Positions 1 to 8,893 of a DNA stretch of 49,714 nt are shown piece after piece. Both the position numbers and the translations under genes were made by a program. This DNA comes from Paraglaciecola sp. 20A4 (GTDB lineage: Bacteria > Pseudomonadota > Gammaproteobacteria > Enterobacterales > Alteromonadaceae): positions 1 through 49,714 of the forward strand of contig NZ_WTPY01000032.1 of the NCBI RefSeq assembly GCF_011378905.1, given 5' to 3'. The first letter of the stretch is position 1. Each line of letters begins with the position of its first letter. Below the pieces are notes generated by a model. That model saw nothing but the letters and a program-made list of their open reading frames with translations, did no database searches and was not told the DNA's origin.

Positions 1-97
1 GTCCTCGATTATTATCAAAGACATTATTGTGCGGTGCAGAATTGATATCTAAAAGACGGCCTTTACGAGACGCTTACTATACAATAATATAAAAAGA

Positions 98-124
98 CAA
101 AAAAATAGCCGCGAAATGCGGCTA
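98..124 (-). terminator. Intrinsic terminator of the TonB receptor operon
   Basis: A 7-bp stem (TAGCCGC / GCGGCTA, loop GAAAT at 113-117) is followed on the minus strand by a run of seven T. It sits about 45 bases past the receptor stop codon and fits a Rho-independent terminator. Confidence 0.8.
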
Positions 125-167
125 GTTTAATATTTGAAAGTACGTAAAAATAGTACTTAAATCATAC

Positions 168-2834
168 TTAGAAATCGTACTTGTAGCTGACTTTAACCGT
201 TGTGCCGATTGTACGAGTTCTAACTGAAAGACCACTTTGCGTGACTTCTTGATCTTCACCCATAAGGTTTTTAACGGTCAACTTCACGGTTGAGTTAAAA
301 TCAGGATAGTAAGAGTAGGTTGCGTCTAGCGAGTGAAAGGGTTGTTCAAATGAATCTTCACGACCATTGATACCTGATGCCAAAATACGCTCACCAAATA
401 CGTTGTAAACCAACGAGCCACTGTGGTTGCCATTTGCAGAATCATAACTTAGCTGCATATTAACAACATACTGAGAATGACCTGTCATCCGTTTAGAGGT
501 ATTGGTTAAGTTACCCGCTGAAGCGGCGTCAATCTTGACTTCAGAATCACTCAAGGTGATATTACCTGATGTGAAAAAGCCATCTGCTGCCCAACTCAAA
601 TCGTATAACCACTCGGCTTCAACACCATATACTTCAGCTGTTTCGCCATTTGTGAAGCCAGCGGTGTAACTTGAGTCACCAACATTGAGTACGGTTTCAA
701 TTGGGTTCGCTATGTCTTTGTAAAAACCAGAAATAGCTAAGTTATCACCATCGTCGAAATATAACTCGTAGCGTAAGTCATAATTTTTTAATGTGGTAGA
801 GCTAAGCGTCGTACTACCCGTAGTGCGAATATCGGTTAATGGATCGTTGTAACCAACGGGCACCACTTCACGTAAATCGGGACGAACTACCGTTTCACCA
901 TAACCAAAGCGCAATTGATAATCGTCGCCACCTACATATGTCAAACTAAGCGCAGGGTAGAAATCATCATCATTTACTGTGCCATTAAGAATATCTTCTT
1001 CACTGTAATAATTGTCAGAATCTTCTTGAGTGAATATCAAACTCGAGGAAGACAAAGAGACTTGTTTGAATGATTCGTATCTTAAACCACCACTGATCCG
1101 CCAGATGCCTTTATAAAAAACATCAAAAGCAGCATACCCCGCATCGATTTTCTGCGCGGCTAAGTAGTCATCAGCTTCTGGCGCAATAGGCTCGTTAAAG
1201 TTAATCAACATATTCGAATCAATGAATTCGTCCGTCAGGTAGCTTGTGACCGACAGTATGTCTGATTCGTCATCATTCACAACAATCGACGAATTGCTGT
1301 TATCAAGGAAGAAGCTTGACGTTGTATACAGACGCGCTCGGTCTACAAAGTCCCAGCCGCCTTTAAGTTCAACTTCTAAGTTACTGAATGTAATGGGTAA
1401 AGTGACATTTCCGCCCCAAGACTTCATATTGTCTTCCATATCAACAAACTGGTAGTTCGCACGCCCCTGAGCACCATCAATAAATGACCCAGTATAGGTA
1501 CCGTCGTCATATGTATCGGTGAATTCGTACGCCACGTTTAATGGATTTTTCGTTTCCGCGCTCGACTCAGTATATTGCCAATCAACGCCCACTCCCATGT
1601 AGTCCAGAAACGTGTGTTGGCCTCGAAATTGGTCTACATCTAGCGTGCGTTCTTCGTAGTTAAAACTATGGGTGCGATCGGCTTCGTTGTCAGCAGCAAT
1701 CGTAATATTTTGACTCGGGTTTTGTGAAATAGAGATTTCCGATTCATCTTCATTATCTTCGATGTAAATCTTGGTATAGCTGACGGTATGGTTCTTTAAC
1801 TTGTAACCCACGCTCAACAAACCGTTTAAACGCTCTTCCTCGGTGGTCATTTCTGACTCTTCAAAGGTATCAAAACATGAGTTTTGAACATCTTCTGGGG
1901 TTAACAGTTTACTGGAACAGTCACTTGTTGGTGTCGCACTCGTTACCGCACTCGAACGGTCTGAATAGGTCCACTTATTGTCGTAGGCTATGGACGCTAA
2001 AAAGCCAATTTGACCGCCTAAGAACGCTTCATCAAAACTATTACCTATAAAAGCCTGGGCCGAGTAATTAGGATCTAACGATTCATCTTTTAGTGTTAGG
2101 TTTCGAGGAAGCGATTTGGCTAACGTTTTATTGATCACATTCGCTTGGGCTGCAGCAGTCGTATTACCTGTTATCAAGTTATCTTTAGAGATAATATTCG
2201 CTAAGCCAAAGTCACCACGATAATAAGGAATAGCATCGGTTAGTGCCTGAGGGATCCCATTATCATTGCGACTGTATGTGTAGCCGTCTGAGTTGTTACT
2301 ATTACCTTCGACGCCAACTTGAATCCCTGATACAAATTGAGTCGGTATCGCCTTAGTACGAATATCTACGTTACCACCACCAAATGCGGCTGGCATATTC
2401 GGCGAGTACGCTTTTTGTACCGACAAACTTTCTATTACATTTGCTGGGAATATATCTAACGGAATAACGTTACGGGTTAAATCTGGGCTGGGAATGCTCG
2501 CGCCGTTCAATCGGGCACTGGAGTAACGCTGGCCTAAACCGCGAACATAGATAAACTTGCCGTCTACCAATGTTAAGCCGGTTACGCGGCGAAGGGCCGA
2601 TGCGGCATCACTGTCGCCTGTTCGTGCAATTTGTTCTGAGCCTAAAATATCCGCTACGAAAGCCTGATTTTTCCGCTCTTCAATAACAGCTGCAGCCGTT
2701 CCCTGAAGCCGAGATCCTGTCGCCACGACCTCTTCCATCACTTGGCTTTCTTGCGCAAGCGCTGTGCCTGTACTAACCAAAAGTCCTAGTCCTACTGCGT
2801 AGGCGACTTTTTTAACTTTGTATTGATTGCTCAC
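168..2834 (-). CDS. TonB-dependent outer-membrane receptor
   Basis: This 888-aa protein is a TonB-dependent receptor, which imports a substrate across the outer membrane using TonB/ExbBD energy. A signal peptide ends near residue 27 (TALA|QE). The plug domain follows at about residues 33-160, with typical segments such as VIESLSVQKAYSPNMPAAFGGG. The rest is a beta-barrel ending in the usual aromatic residue (YKYDF). The start codon is GTG, preceded by a good ribosome site (AGGAG, about 8 bases away). The gene is second in an operon behind a lipoprotein gene (68-bp gap), next to phoBR, with Pho-box-like repeats ahead of the first gene. Uptake of a phosphorus-containing substrate is therefore plausible, but the substrate cannot be read from the sequence. 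Family assignment is secure. Confidence 0.93.
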   Translation of the reverse strand: MSNQYKVKKVAYAVGLGLLVSTGTALAQESQVMEEVVATGSRLQGTAAAVIEERKNQAFVADILGSEQIARTGDSDAASALRRVTGLTLVDGKFIYVRGLGQRYSSARLNGASIPSPDLTRNVIPLDIFPANVIESLSVQKAYSPNMPAAFGGGNVDIRTKAIPTQFVSGIQVGVEGNSNNSDGYTYSRNDNGIPQALTDAIPYYRGDFGLANIISKDNLITGNTTAAAQANVINKTLAKSLPRNLTLKDESLDPNYSAQAFIGNSFDEAFLGGQIGFLASIAYDNKWTYSDRSSAVTSATPTSDCSSKLLTPEDVQNSCFDTFEESEMTTEEERLNGLLSVGYKLKNHTVSYTKIYIEDNEDESEISISQNPSQNITIAADNEADRTHSFNYEERTLDVDQFRGQHTFLDYMGVGVDWQYTESSAETKNPLNVAYEFTDTYDDGTYTGSFIDGAQGRANYQFVDMEDNMKSWGGNVTLPITFSNLEVELKGGWDFVDRARLYTTSSFFLDNSNSSIVVNDDESDILSVTSYLTDEFIDSNMLINFNEPIAPEADDYLAAQKIDAGYAAFDVFYKGIWRISGGLRYESFKQVSLSSSSLIFTQEDSDNYYSEEDILNGTVNDDDFYPALSLTYVGGDDYQLRFGYGETVVRPDLREVVPVGYNDPLTDIRTTGSTTLSSTTLKNYDLRYELYFDDGDNLAISGFYKDIANPIETVLNVGDSSYTAGFTNGETAEVYGVEAEWLYDLSWAADGFFTSGNITLSDSEVKIDAASAGNLTNTSKRMTGHSQYVVNMQLSYDSANGNHSGSLVYNVFGERILASGINGREDSFEQPFHSLDATYSYYPDFNSTVKLTVKNLMGEDQEVTQSGLSVRTRTIGTTVKVSYKYDF

Positions 2835-2859
2835 CTTAAACTCCTAGCTATAAATCGAA

Positions 2860-2885
2860 AAATAGGCGCTACTAGGCGCCTATTT
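2860..2885 (-). other. Intercistronic hairpin between lipoprotein and TonB receptor genes
   Basis: AATAGGCGC (2861-2869) and GCGCCTATT (2876-2884) form a strong stem with a 6-base loop. On the minus strand it is followed by TTTT then CG. It may partly terminate transcription or protect the upstream mRNA, giving more lipoprotein than receptor. The effect is inferred; the hairpin is directly visible. Confidence 0.6.
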
Positions 2886-2902
2886 ATCTAATACAAAATT
2901 GG

Positions 2903-4504
2903 TTATTCGTCTGCGGCTGCGTTAGTAAACGCGTTGTTAGCCCAGTTGTACCAATCAGAAGTGGTATCAGTGTCAGATACGGCACCAATGAAGTCTGTTG
3001 CTTCAAAGAATGCATCTAGCGTCGAGGCATCAAATGCAGGCACTGTAATGTCAGTACTGGTCGTTAAAGTAGCGAAACCATTCGCTGCTAATACGTCAGC
3101 GTTTCCGCCAACCACTTCGCTCGAATCCGACTCAAACCACTCTTGTACTGTGGTTGAGTTGCTGCCAGAAGTAACCGTTTCACTGCCCGTATTCGCCAGT
3201 TGCGCACAAGCGGCTACAGAGTTATGAATAGAAACGGTGCCGTTAACAATAACCTCAGCTGCATCGCCGCTATAATTAAGACACCATGTTTGTGTTGCAA
3301 CAGGCTTAACTAATAATGTGTTGTACCAAGTAGCTGAAATCATATCGTCTAACTTAATAGCGATTGATTCGTCATCATCACGGATAGATAAACCGTCAGT
3401 CGTCAATACCGTTACATTGGCGATAATAGGTGCTGACGCAGGTGCTTCAGTTGAAGACGTACCTTTAACACCGTCAGATTCAAAACCGCCGTTACCCATA
3501 TTGACTGTTACGCCACTGGCATTGACGACAGTACCTTGCTTGATAAGGACATACTGAGCGCGACCTTGCCAACCTGCGTCGATATCTAAGCTATCGTCTT
3601 GCGTGTCGGTAATAACAATGTGTTTAAGGTCAACTGCCCCGCCGAATAATTCAATGCCATCATCGAAGCCTTGATAGATATCGACATAATCGATTTCAGT
3701 GCCAGAACCTACCGCAAACAAGCTAAGAGAGTTCAAATCGTTTCCTGCTTCTTGGCCTGCTGGCAAGCCACCTGCATAGTGAATTTTTACGAACTTAATG
3801 GTTCCGCTGTCGTCAGTGTTGTCGGTACCACCGTAGTAGCTCGTTACACCTTCACTTTCAGCGCTACATGTACTCGCTGAACGCTGCGCGTCAGTACACT
3901 GATCAGTTATACCAAAACCGTCAATCATCATGCCGCCCCAATCACCGTATTGAGGACCATTGCCGACTGAATCCAGACGGGTAAATTCATTAACAGAGGT
4001 AAATGTAATGGGGTCAGCCAACGTACCTACCGCTTCAATATTCGCGCCGCGATTAACGAGTACGAAAGAAGTGGATTGATTAAATGCAACGGTTGCACCT
4101 GCATCTACTGTTAAGGTAGGTCCGTCAGTCACGATAGAACAAGTGCCGCCATCAGTGTTACAGCCCTCACCTATTACCAAAGAACCTAAGAAGTAATGGA
4201 CGCCGTCGTCGCTTAAATCGGCAAGCGTGACATTTGTTGTCAATGGATTACTCGCACTTACGAAAGCGGTAGAATATGAACAATCTTGGCCGTCGTATGT
4301 TCCCTGAACCGTCTCACCACTATCATTTTCATAAGAGGCACAAACATTCGTTGTGCTGTTGCCACCACCCGTTGTTGGGTTCGTTACGCTGTTGTCTACA
4401 CTATTATCGATAACTGTTGGAGTAACATTGATGTCTCCACCACAACCAGCCAGTAATAAAGCAGTGGCTACTGCTGATGCTTTGAAAAGATTCTTAAATT
4501 CCAT
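2903..4504 (-). CDS. Lipoprotein of the TonB-receptor-associated beta-strand repeat family
   Basis: This 533-aa protein has a lipoprotein signal peptide with lipobox LLAGC (Cys21). It then has a low-complexity Asn/Thr/Gly linker and a long region of short repeated strands (for example GDWGGMMIDGFG, GTIKFVKIHYAGG, DDGIELFGGAVDLKHIVITD), suggesting a right-handed beta-helix-like fold. Proteins of this kind are often encoded beside TonB receptors in Proteobacteria; their biochemical role is unsettled. It is the first gene of a two-gene operon with the receptor, so it is probably a surface or periplasmic partner in substrate capture. The start has an SD-like GGAGAG 4 bases upstream. Pho-box-like repeats lie 70-123 bases before the start. 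No catalytic motif was recognised. Confidence 0.75.
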   Translation of the reverse strand: MEFKNLFKASAVATALLLAGCGGDINVTPTVIDNSVDNSVTNPTTGGGNSTTNVCASYENDSGETVQGTYDGQDCSYSTAFVSASNPLTTNVTLADLSDDGVHYFLGSLVIGEGCNTDGGTCSIVTDGPTLTVDAGATVAFNQSTSFVLVNRGANIEAVGTLADPITFTSVNEFTRLDSVGNGPQYGDWGGMMIDGFGITDQCTDAQRSASTCSAESEGVTSYYGGTDNTDDSGTIKFVKIHYAGGLPAGQEAGNDLNSLSLFAVGSGTEIDYVDIYQGFDDGIELFGGAVDLKHIVITDTQDDSLDIDAGWQGRAQYVLIKQGTVVNASGVTVNMGNGGFESDGVKGTSSTEAPASAPIIANVTVLTTDGLSIRDDDESIAIKLDDMISATWYNTLLVKPVATQTWCLNYSGDAAEVIVNGTVSIHNSVAACAQLANTGSETVTSGSNSTTVQEWFESDSSEVVGGNADVLAANGFATLTTSTDITVPAFDASTLDAFFEATDFIGAVSDTDTTSDWYNWANNAFTNAAADE

Positions 4505-4573
4505 GGTGCTCTCCGATAAACGAGTGTTTTTTTAATGTGTTTTAAAAATTTGCACGAAGATTACCGTGGCTCG

Positions 4574-4627
4574 GTGACATTTTTGTTACATATAAAAAGT
4601 GTCAGAAAAGTTTAATAAAAGTGTCAT
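4574..4627 (-). promoter_or_regulatory. Array of Pho-box-like 7-mers upstream of the lipoprotein/TonB receptor operon
   Basis: Read on the minus strand, 4574-4591 is ATGTAAC-AAAA-ATGTCAC, two 7-mers with an 11-bp period that match the Pho box pattern (CTGTCAT, 4-bp spacer, CTGTCAT) at 14 of 18 positions. Next to it on the plus strand lie GTGTCAG (4599), GTTTAAT (4610) and GTGTCAT (4621), again exactly 11 bp apart with AAAA spacers. The PhoB-type spacing is seen directly; PhoB binding is inferred and is supported by the adjacent phoBR genes. Confidence 0.6.
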
Positions 4628-4699
4628 GCAAAAACGCAGAAAGAAGCAGCGGGATTCAGTGGGATATTAGAAAATTCTTTTTATTTCAGATAACTAGCG

Positions 4700-4742
4700 A
4701 GATGACACTCGATGAGATATAAAAACCCGAGTGGTGTCATCT
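4700..4742. repeat. Inverted repeat after phoR
   Basis: AGATGACACTCG (4700-4711) can pair with CGAGTG plus TCATCT (4728-4742) with a 3-base bulge. There is no T run on the minus-strand side, so it is at best a weak end signal for the phoB-phoR transcript. Confidence 0.4.
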
Positions 4743-4753
4743 TGCAACGTAAG

Positions 4754-6064
4754 TTAGTTAATCTGTTGTTCGACGGACAATTCAGGAGAGAAAGCAAACG
4801 AAAACTCACTGCCCTGGGCCACTTTACTTTTAATACGTAGACGTGAGTTATGATGGTTTAACACATGTTTGACGATAGATAACCCCAAACCTGAACCACC
4901 CGTTTTGCGCGAACGCGCTTTATCTACCCGATAAAATCGCTCTGTTAAACGGTCTAAGTGCTTCGCCTCAATGCCGTAACCGTTATCGGTGACAATGTAA
5001 GTGGCTTGTTGGTCTATAAGTTTCCATTGCACATGAATGGCACCTTTTTCTTGGGTGTAATGAATAGCGTTAAACAGTAAATTTGAAAACGCGCTGCGCA
5101 GCTCCGTTTCTACTCCATAAATGCGCAGATTCGGGTCAACGTCCATGGTAATCGTGTGCTGTTTATTGGCGTTTAATGTATCGGCTTCAAGTTTTATGGT
5201 ACGCAAGATTTGCGGCACATCGACAATACTTTCTGTTCTACGCTCGCTACTTGCTTCAATACGTGACAGCACGAGTAACTCTTCAATCAAACATTGCATG
5301 CGGGTAGATTGTGAGCGCATTTCTTCGAAAGCTTTAGCTAAAAAGGCCTCTGGTATATTTTTCGCACCGGGTAGCGTTTCTAAATAACCATTAATGACGG
5401 TTAATGGCGTACGTAATTCATGAGACACATTTGCGACAAAGTCTTTACGCATTTTTTCAATTTGAGTTAGCTTAGTTACGTCCCTTATTAACAACAGCAA
5501 GTGTTGGTCACCATAGGGCATAATACGGTACTCAAGTATACGCTGGTCGTTAACTGGAGAAGGTACTTCAATGGGTTTTTCATAATCTTTATTATGATAA
5601 AACTCAACAAACTGAGGATGGCGAACCAAGTTATAGATCCTGCGACCTGCATCATCCGGCCAGCGTAAACCTAGTTCGATACGCGCCAAACGGTTACACC
5701 AAATTATGGCGGCGTTGGCATCGACTACCACTGCAGCATCAGGCAGCGCTTCTGATCCTTCTCTGAAGCGTTTAACTAATATCCCTAGCTCTTTGCGTTT
5801 GGCTCTGTTTCGTCGTTGTAGAGTATAGATACCATCGTAAATATGCTCCCATACACCGTTCACTCTAGGCGGCGTTATTTTTTTACTCTGCCACAGCCAG
5901 TGATTAAGACGATAGATATTCCAATAGTGACTAGCAAGCAATAGCAATGCGCCAATAGCTACAGCCAAACTCGGTTCTGAGAAATACCAGCCGAGTAGTA
6001 TAACCACCAGAAAATAGGCCGCTAAGCGACCTAGGCTTCTAAGCCAAGAGAAAGGGTAATACAT
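4754..6064 (-). CDS. phoR: Phosphate regulon sensor histidine kinase PhoR
   Basis: This 436-aa protein is about the length of E. coli PhoR (431 aa). Two close N-terminal hydrophobic segments (about residues 12-28 and 33-48) form the membrane anchor without a sizeable periplasmic domain. They are followed by a PAS-like domain (about 100-195), the dimerisation/phosphoacceptor helix with SHELRTP (His215) and a HATPase domain (DNGYGI, GGSGLGLSIVKH). In the known pathway PhoR phosphorylates PhoB when phosphate is scarce, under control of the Pst transporter and PhoU; neither pst nor phoU is in this window. It lies 58 bp downstream of phoB on the same strand, so the two are very likely co-transcribed. 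Confidence 0.95.
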   Translation of the reverse strand: MYYPFSWLRSLGRLAAYFLVVILLGWYFSEPSLAVAIGALLLLASHYWNIYRLNHWLWQSKKITPPRVNGVWEHIYDGIYTLQRRNRAKRKELGILVKRFREGSEALPDAAVVVDANAAIIWCNRLARIELGLRWPDDAGRRIYNLVRHPQFVEFYHNKDYEKPIEVPSPVNDQRILEYRIMPYGDQHLLLLIRDVTKLTQIEKMRKDFVANVSHELRTPLTVINGYLETLPGAKNIPEAFLAKAFEEMRSQSTRMQCLIEELLVLSRIEASSERRTESIVDVPQILRTIKLEADTLNANKQHTITMDVDPNLRIYGVETELRSAFSNLLFNAIHYTQEKGAIHVQWKLIDQQATYIVTDNGYGIEAKHLDRLTERFYRVDKARSRKTGGSGLGLSIVKHVLNHHNSRLRIKSKVAQGSEFSFAFSPELSVEQQIN

Positions 6065-6122
6065 GGCAGCAACTGTTCTCCTTTGCAGCCGAGTTTAGAT
6101 ACGAAAGCTAGATGTTCTGTGA

Positions 6123-6812
6123 CTACACCTTTACAGAAAATCGATAACCAGAACCGCGTACAGTTTGGATCATGCTGTCGTGACCGAATCGCGATATTGC
6201 TTTACGTAGGCGCCTGATGTGAACATCGACGGTACGGTCTTCCACGTAAACATTGGTGCCCCAAACGTTATCGAGTAATTGCTCTCGGCTGTATACGCGT
6301 TCCGCATGAGACATAAAGAAATGTAGTAGCTTGAATTCGGTAGGCCCCATGTCTAATGGTTCGTCATTCGCAGTTGCGCGATGAGAAACAGGATCAAGTT
6401 TTAAACCGCTAAACTCAATGAGTTCATCACTGGAAGTCGGCGTAACGCGTCTGATAACTGCCTTGATGCGGGCTACAAGCTCTTTCGGTGAAAAAGGCTT
6501 TGTCACATAATCGTCTGCGCCAGAGTCTAAACCTCGTACTTTGTCTTCTTCTTCACCACGGGCGGTAACCATTATAATCGGAATGTCCCGGGTAAATTCG
6601 TGTTGCTTTAAACGTTTAGCCAATTGCACACCGCTACCACCAGGCAGCATCCAATCCAGTAGGATAAGATCAGGATAAGGTTCAACCACCTTTTCTAATG
6701 CGACATCAAAGTCTTCCGCTTCAATGGTTTCATAGCCAGATTGTTCTAAGACAAATTTTAACATTTCTCTGATCGGCGCTTCATCTTCAACCAGTAATAC
6801 TCGTTTGGCCAT
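6123..6812 (-). CDS. phoB: Phosphate regulon response regulator PhoB
   Basis: This 229-aa OmpR/PhoB-type regulator has an N-terminal receiver domain with the acidic pocket (VEDE) and phospho-acceptor Asp53 ([11 protein letters not shown]). A C-terminal winged helix (about residues 130-229) includes [18 protein letters not shown]. An upstream ATG at 6830 is possible, but the start at 6812 ([11 protein letters not shown]) has a proper ribosome site (AGGAAAA, about 5 bases away) and matches the family length. Phosphorylated PhoB binds Pho boxes and recruits RNA polymerase. A Pho-box-like site with a correctly placed -10 lies just upstream, so autoregulation is likely. First gene of phoB-phoR. 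Confidence 0.96.
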   Translation of the reverse strand: MAKRVLLVEDEAPIREMLKFVLEQSGYETIEAEDFDVALEKVVEPYPDLILLDWMLPGGSGVQLAKRLKQHEFTRDIPIIMVTARGEEEDKVRGLDSGADDYVTKPFSPKELVARIKAVIRRVTPTSSDELIEFSGLKLDPVSHRATANDEPLDMGPTEFKLLHFFMSHAERVYSREQLLDNVWGTNVYVEDRTVDVHIRRLRKAISRFGHDSMIQTVRGSGYRFSVKV

Positions 6813-6843
6813 TTTTGTTTTCCTGTTCATGACAAAGTCCGCA

Positions 6844-6877
6844 ATTATTCGTTACCTTCGTGACATATTTATTAAAG
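6844..6877 (-). promoter_or_regulatory. Pho box and -10 element of phoB
   Basis: On the minus strand, 6860-6877 reads CTTTAAT-AAAT-ATGTCAC, matching the Pho box consensus at about 15 of 18 positions. Exactly 10 bases further is AATAAT (6844-6849), a 5/6 match to the -10 hexamer. This is the layout of known PhoB-activated promoters, where the Pho box replaces the -35 element. Confidence 0.65.
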
Positions 6878-7057
6878 TTACCATAAAGAGTGTAATAACC
6901 TTGCCTAAATCCACTAATATTTACCCTAATTCTGTCATATTTGTGAAATATACCTCTTATTTTCAGTCACTTGCTTTTCATTACAACTAGATTGCAATAA
7001 TGGATACTGACTTGTTAATTTTATCTATAGCGCATATTCTTAATTTTCATCGCCTTC

Positions 7058-8797
7058 ATGGATTACCAAATGACTAACGAAAAAAGCACGCTATCAAAGA
7101 AGCTTTTGACACGTGTTCTGTCTGTTTATTTTATATTAACCCTGATAGTAACAGTGGGACAAATAGTTACCGAGTATGTGAATGCTAAAAGTCACATAGC
7201 AGGCGAATTACAAACCCTAAAAAATACTTTTAGTACTAGTTTGACAAGGGCTATGTGGGAATTAAACATGGCGCAAGCTAAGTCAATTGCCACTGGGTTA
7301 ATGGAATTGCCTATAGTGGAAGGCGTACAAATACGAGACGAAAATGGACAATATATTGCCAATTTAGGCCGCACCGCTGAACAGCCTCAATCCCCTATTC
7401 TCAAGGGAACGGTACAGGATAATATCGGCGGAACATTTGGTTATAGTTTTCCTTTAATATTTGAGTTTTCTGGAAGAACGTCGCTAGTCGGCGATGTCAC
7501 ACTTTACTCAAGTGCCCAAATTATTTTTAGTCGAATTGAAGTGGGTATTTTCTTTCTAATTGGCAATGCCATTATCAAAACTGCCTTTTTGGTGTTTTTG
7601 TTTATGAGTGCATTTAGAACGATGCTAACTAACCCACTAAATGAATTACGCCAACAAATATCAGATTTTGATATGGACGATTTAGAATCATCGAAACTGC
7701 ACTTAAATGTTGCTGAAGATAATGAATTTACCTTACTGGAACATGCATACAACGGTTTGGTTGACGGCATGGCTGACTTTCAGAATCGCTTAAACGGTAC
7801 GCAAGCAGAATTACGTGAAGCTAACCGTATGCTTGACGATCACAATATTTCACTGGAACAAGAAGTCGCTAAAAAAACCGCTACTTTAAGTAAAATAATG
7901 CTCGATTTAGAACAACAAAAAGATGAGCTTATTGTTAATCAACGTGAATTGCGTCAGGAAAACGAAAACCGCCAGTTTATCGAAGATGAATTGCGTAAGC
8001 GTAACAATGAATTAGCATCATCCATGAACACGCTCCAATTAGCCAAAGACCAGTTGGTTGAGTCAGAACGTATGGCGTCCCTCGGTGGGTTAGTAGCAGG
8101 TATCGCCCATGATGTGAATACACCGTTAGGGGTCGGTGTTACAGCCACCAGCTTTTTGCAGGAGCGTCTAAATACGCTTGAAAAGGCTTACCAAGAAAAA
8201 ACCTTAACTGGCAGCACAATGAGTACCTTTATATCCGATGCACAACAAACCATCACATTGTTGACCAATAACTTGAACCGCGCATCCAACTTAATATCTA
8301 GCTTTAAACAAGTTGCAGTCGACCAAGCAAGTGAAGCCGAGCGGGAAATTAACATTAAGGAATATCTTAATGAAGTTATCCAGTCTTTGGCCCCTAGCCT
8401 GAAAAAGACGCAACATGTCATCAATATTAGTTGCCCAGATGAAGTTATAATTGTGTGCGCGCCGGGCATGTTGGCGCAAATCTTCACCAATATGATAATG
8501 AATTCTATTATTCATGGTTTTGAAGAGATCAATAAAGGCACCATAGATATTAAGATTAGTCAGCAACCTGAAACCTTAACCATTGACTATCGTGATAACG
8601 GTAAAGGGTTGCCAAAAGATTCACTTGCTAAGCACTTTGACGCATTCTATACCACTAAACGCGGCAAAGGCGGAAGTGGCTTGGGTACGCACATTATGTA
8701 TAACCTAGTCACTCAGACCTTAAAAGGCGATATCGAGGTGTTTAGTAAACCAGGACAGGGCTTACAATATTTAATCACCATCCCGCTACATTCTTAA
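7058..8797 (+). CDS. Membrane sensor histidine kinase, orphan
   Basis: A 579-aa sensor kinase. It has a first membrane segment at about residues 20-40 and a periplasmic sensor of about 120 residues (ALWEL-like TRAMWELNMAQAKSIATGLM, then IRDENG, as in small PAS/Cache-like sensors). A second membrane segment lies at about 163-186. A long coiled coil follows (about 245-335), then the phosphoacceptor motif GIAHDVNTPLG (His351) and a HATPase domain (NMIMNSIIHGFE, DNGKGLP, GSGLGTHIM). No receiver or response regulator gene adjoins it, so its partner is elsewhere. It is divergent from phoB and shares a 245-bp intergenic region with it. An internal ATG at 7070 is an alternative start; neither has a clear SD. 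The signal sensed is unknown. Confidence 0.88.
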   Translation: MDYQMTNEKSTLSKKLLTRVLSVYFILTLIVTVGQIVTEYVNAKSHIAGELQTLKNTFSTSLTRAMWELNMAQAKSIATGLMELPIVEGVQIRDENGQYIANLGRTAEQPQSPILKGTVQDNIGGTFGYSFPLIFEFSGRTSLVGDVTLYSSAQIIFSRIEVGIFFLIGNAIIKTAFLVFLFMSAFRTMLTNPLNELRQQISDFDMDDLESSKLHLNVAEDNEFTLLEHAYNGLVDGMADFQNRLNGTQAELREANRMLDDHNISLEQEVAKKTATLSKIMLDLEQQKDELIVNQRELRQENENRQFIEDELRKRNNELASSMNTLQLAKDQLVESERMASLGGLVAGIAHDVNTPLGVGVTATSFLQERLNTLEKAYQEKTLTGSTMSTFISDAQQTITLLTNNLNRASNLISSFKQVAVDQASEAEREINIKEYLNEVIQSLAPSLKKTQHVINISCPDEVIIVCAPGMLAQIFTNMIMNSIIHGFEEINKGTIDIKISQQPETLTIDYRDNGKGLPKDSLAKHFDAFYTTKRGKGGSGLGTHIMYNLVTQTLKGDIEVFSKPGQGLQYLITIPLHS

Positions 8798-8855
8798 CGC
8801 TAGGTTTGGCAGTTTTGTTTAAAGACTGCTAGGCTAGCGGCCATTTTTATTTATC
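8798..8855 (+). terminator. Probable terminator after the orphan sensor kinase
   Basis: Nested inverted repeats (CGCTAG/CTAGCG outside, GCAGT/ACTGC inside) are followed by CCATTTTTATTT. The fold is imperfect, so this is a moderate call. Confidence 0.4.
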
Positions 8856-8893
8856 GCAAATTGTATTCATCCTTTATCAACGGACATTAATTT

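Noticed and set aside
4700-4742. Inverted repeat considered as a strong phoR terminator
   Set aside because: No T run follows on the minus strand and the stem has a bulge, so it is listed only as an inverted repeat.
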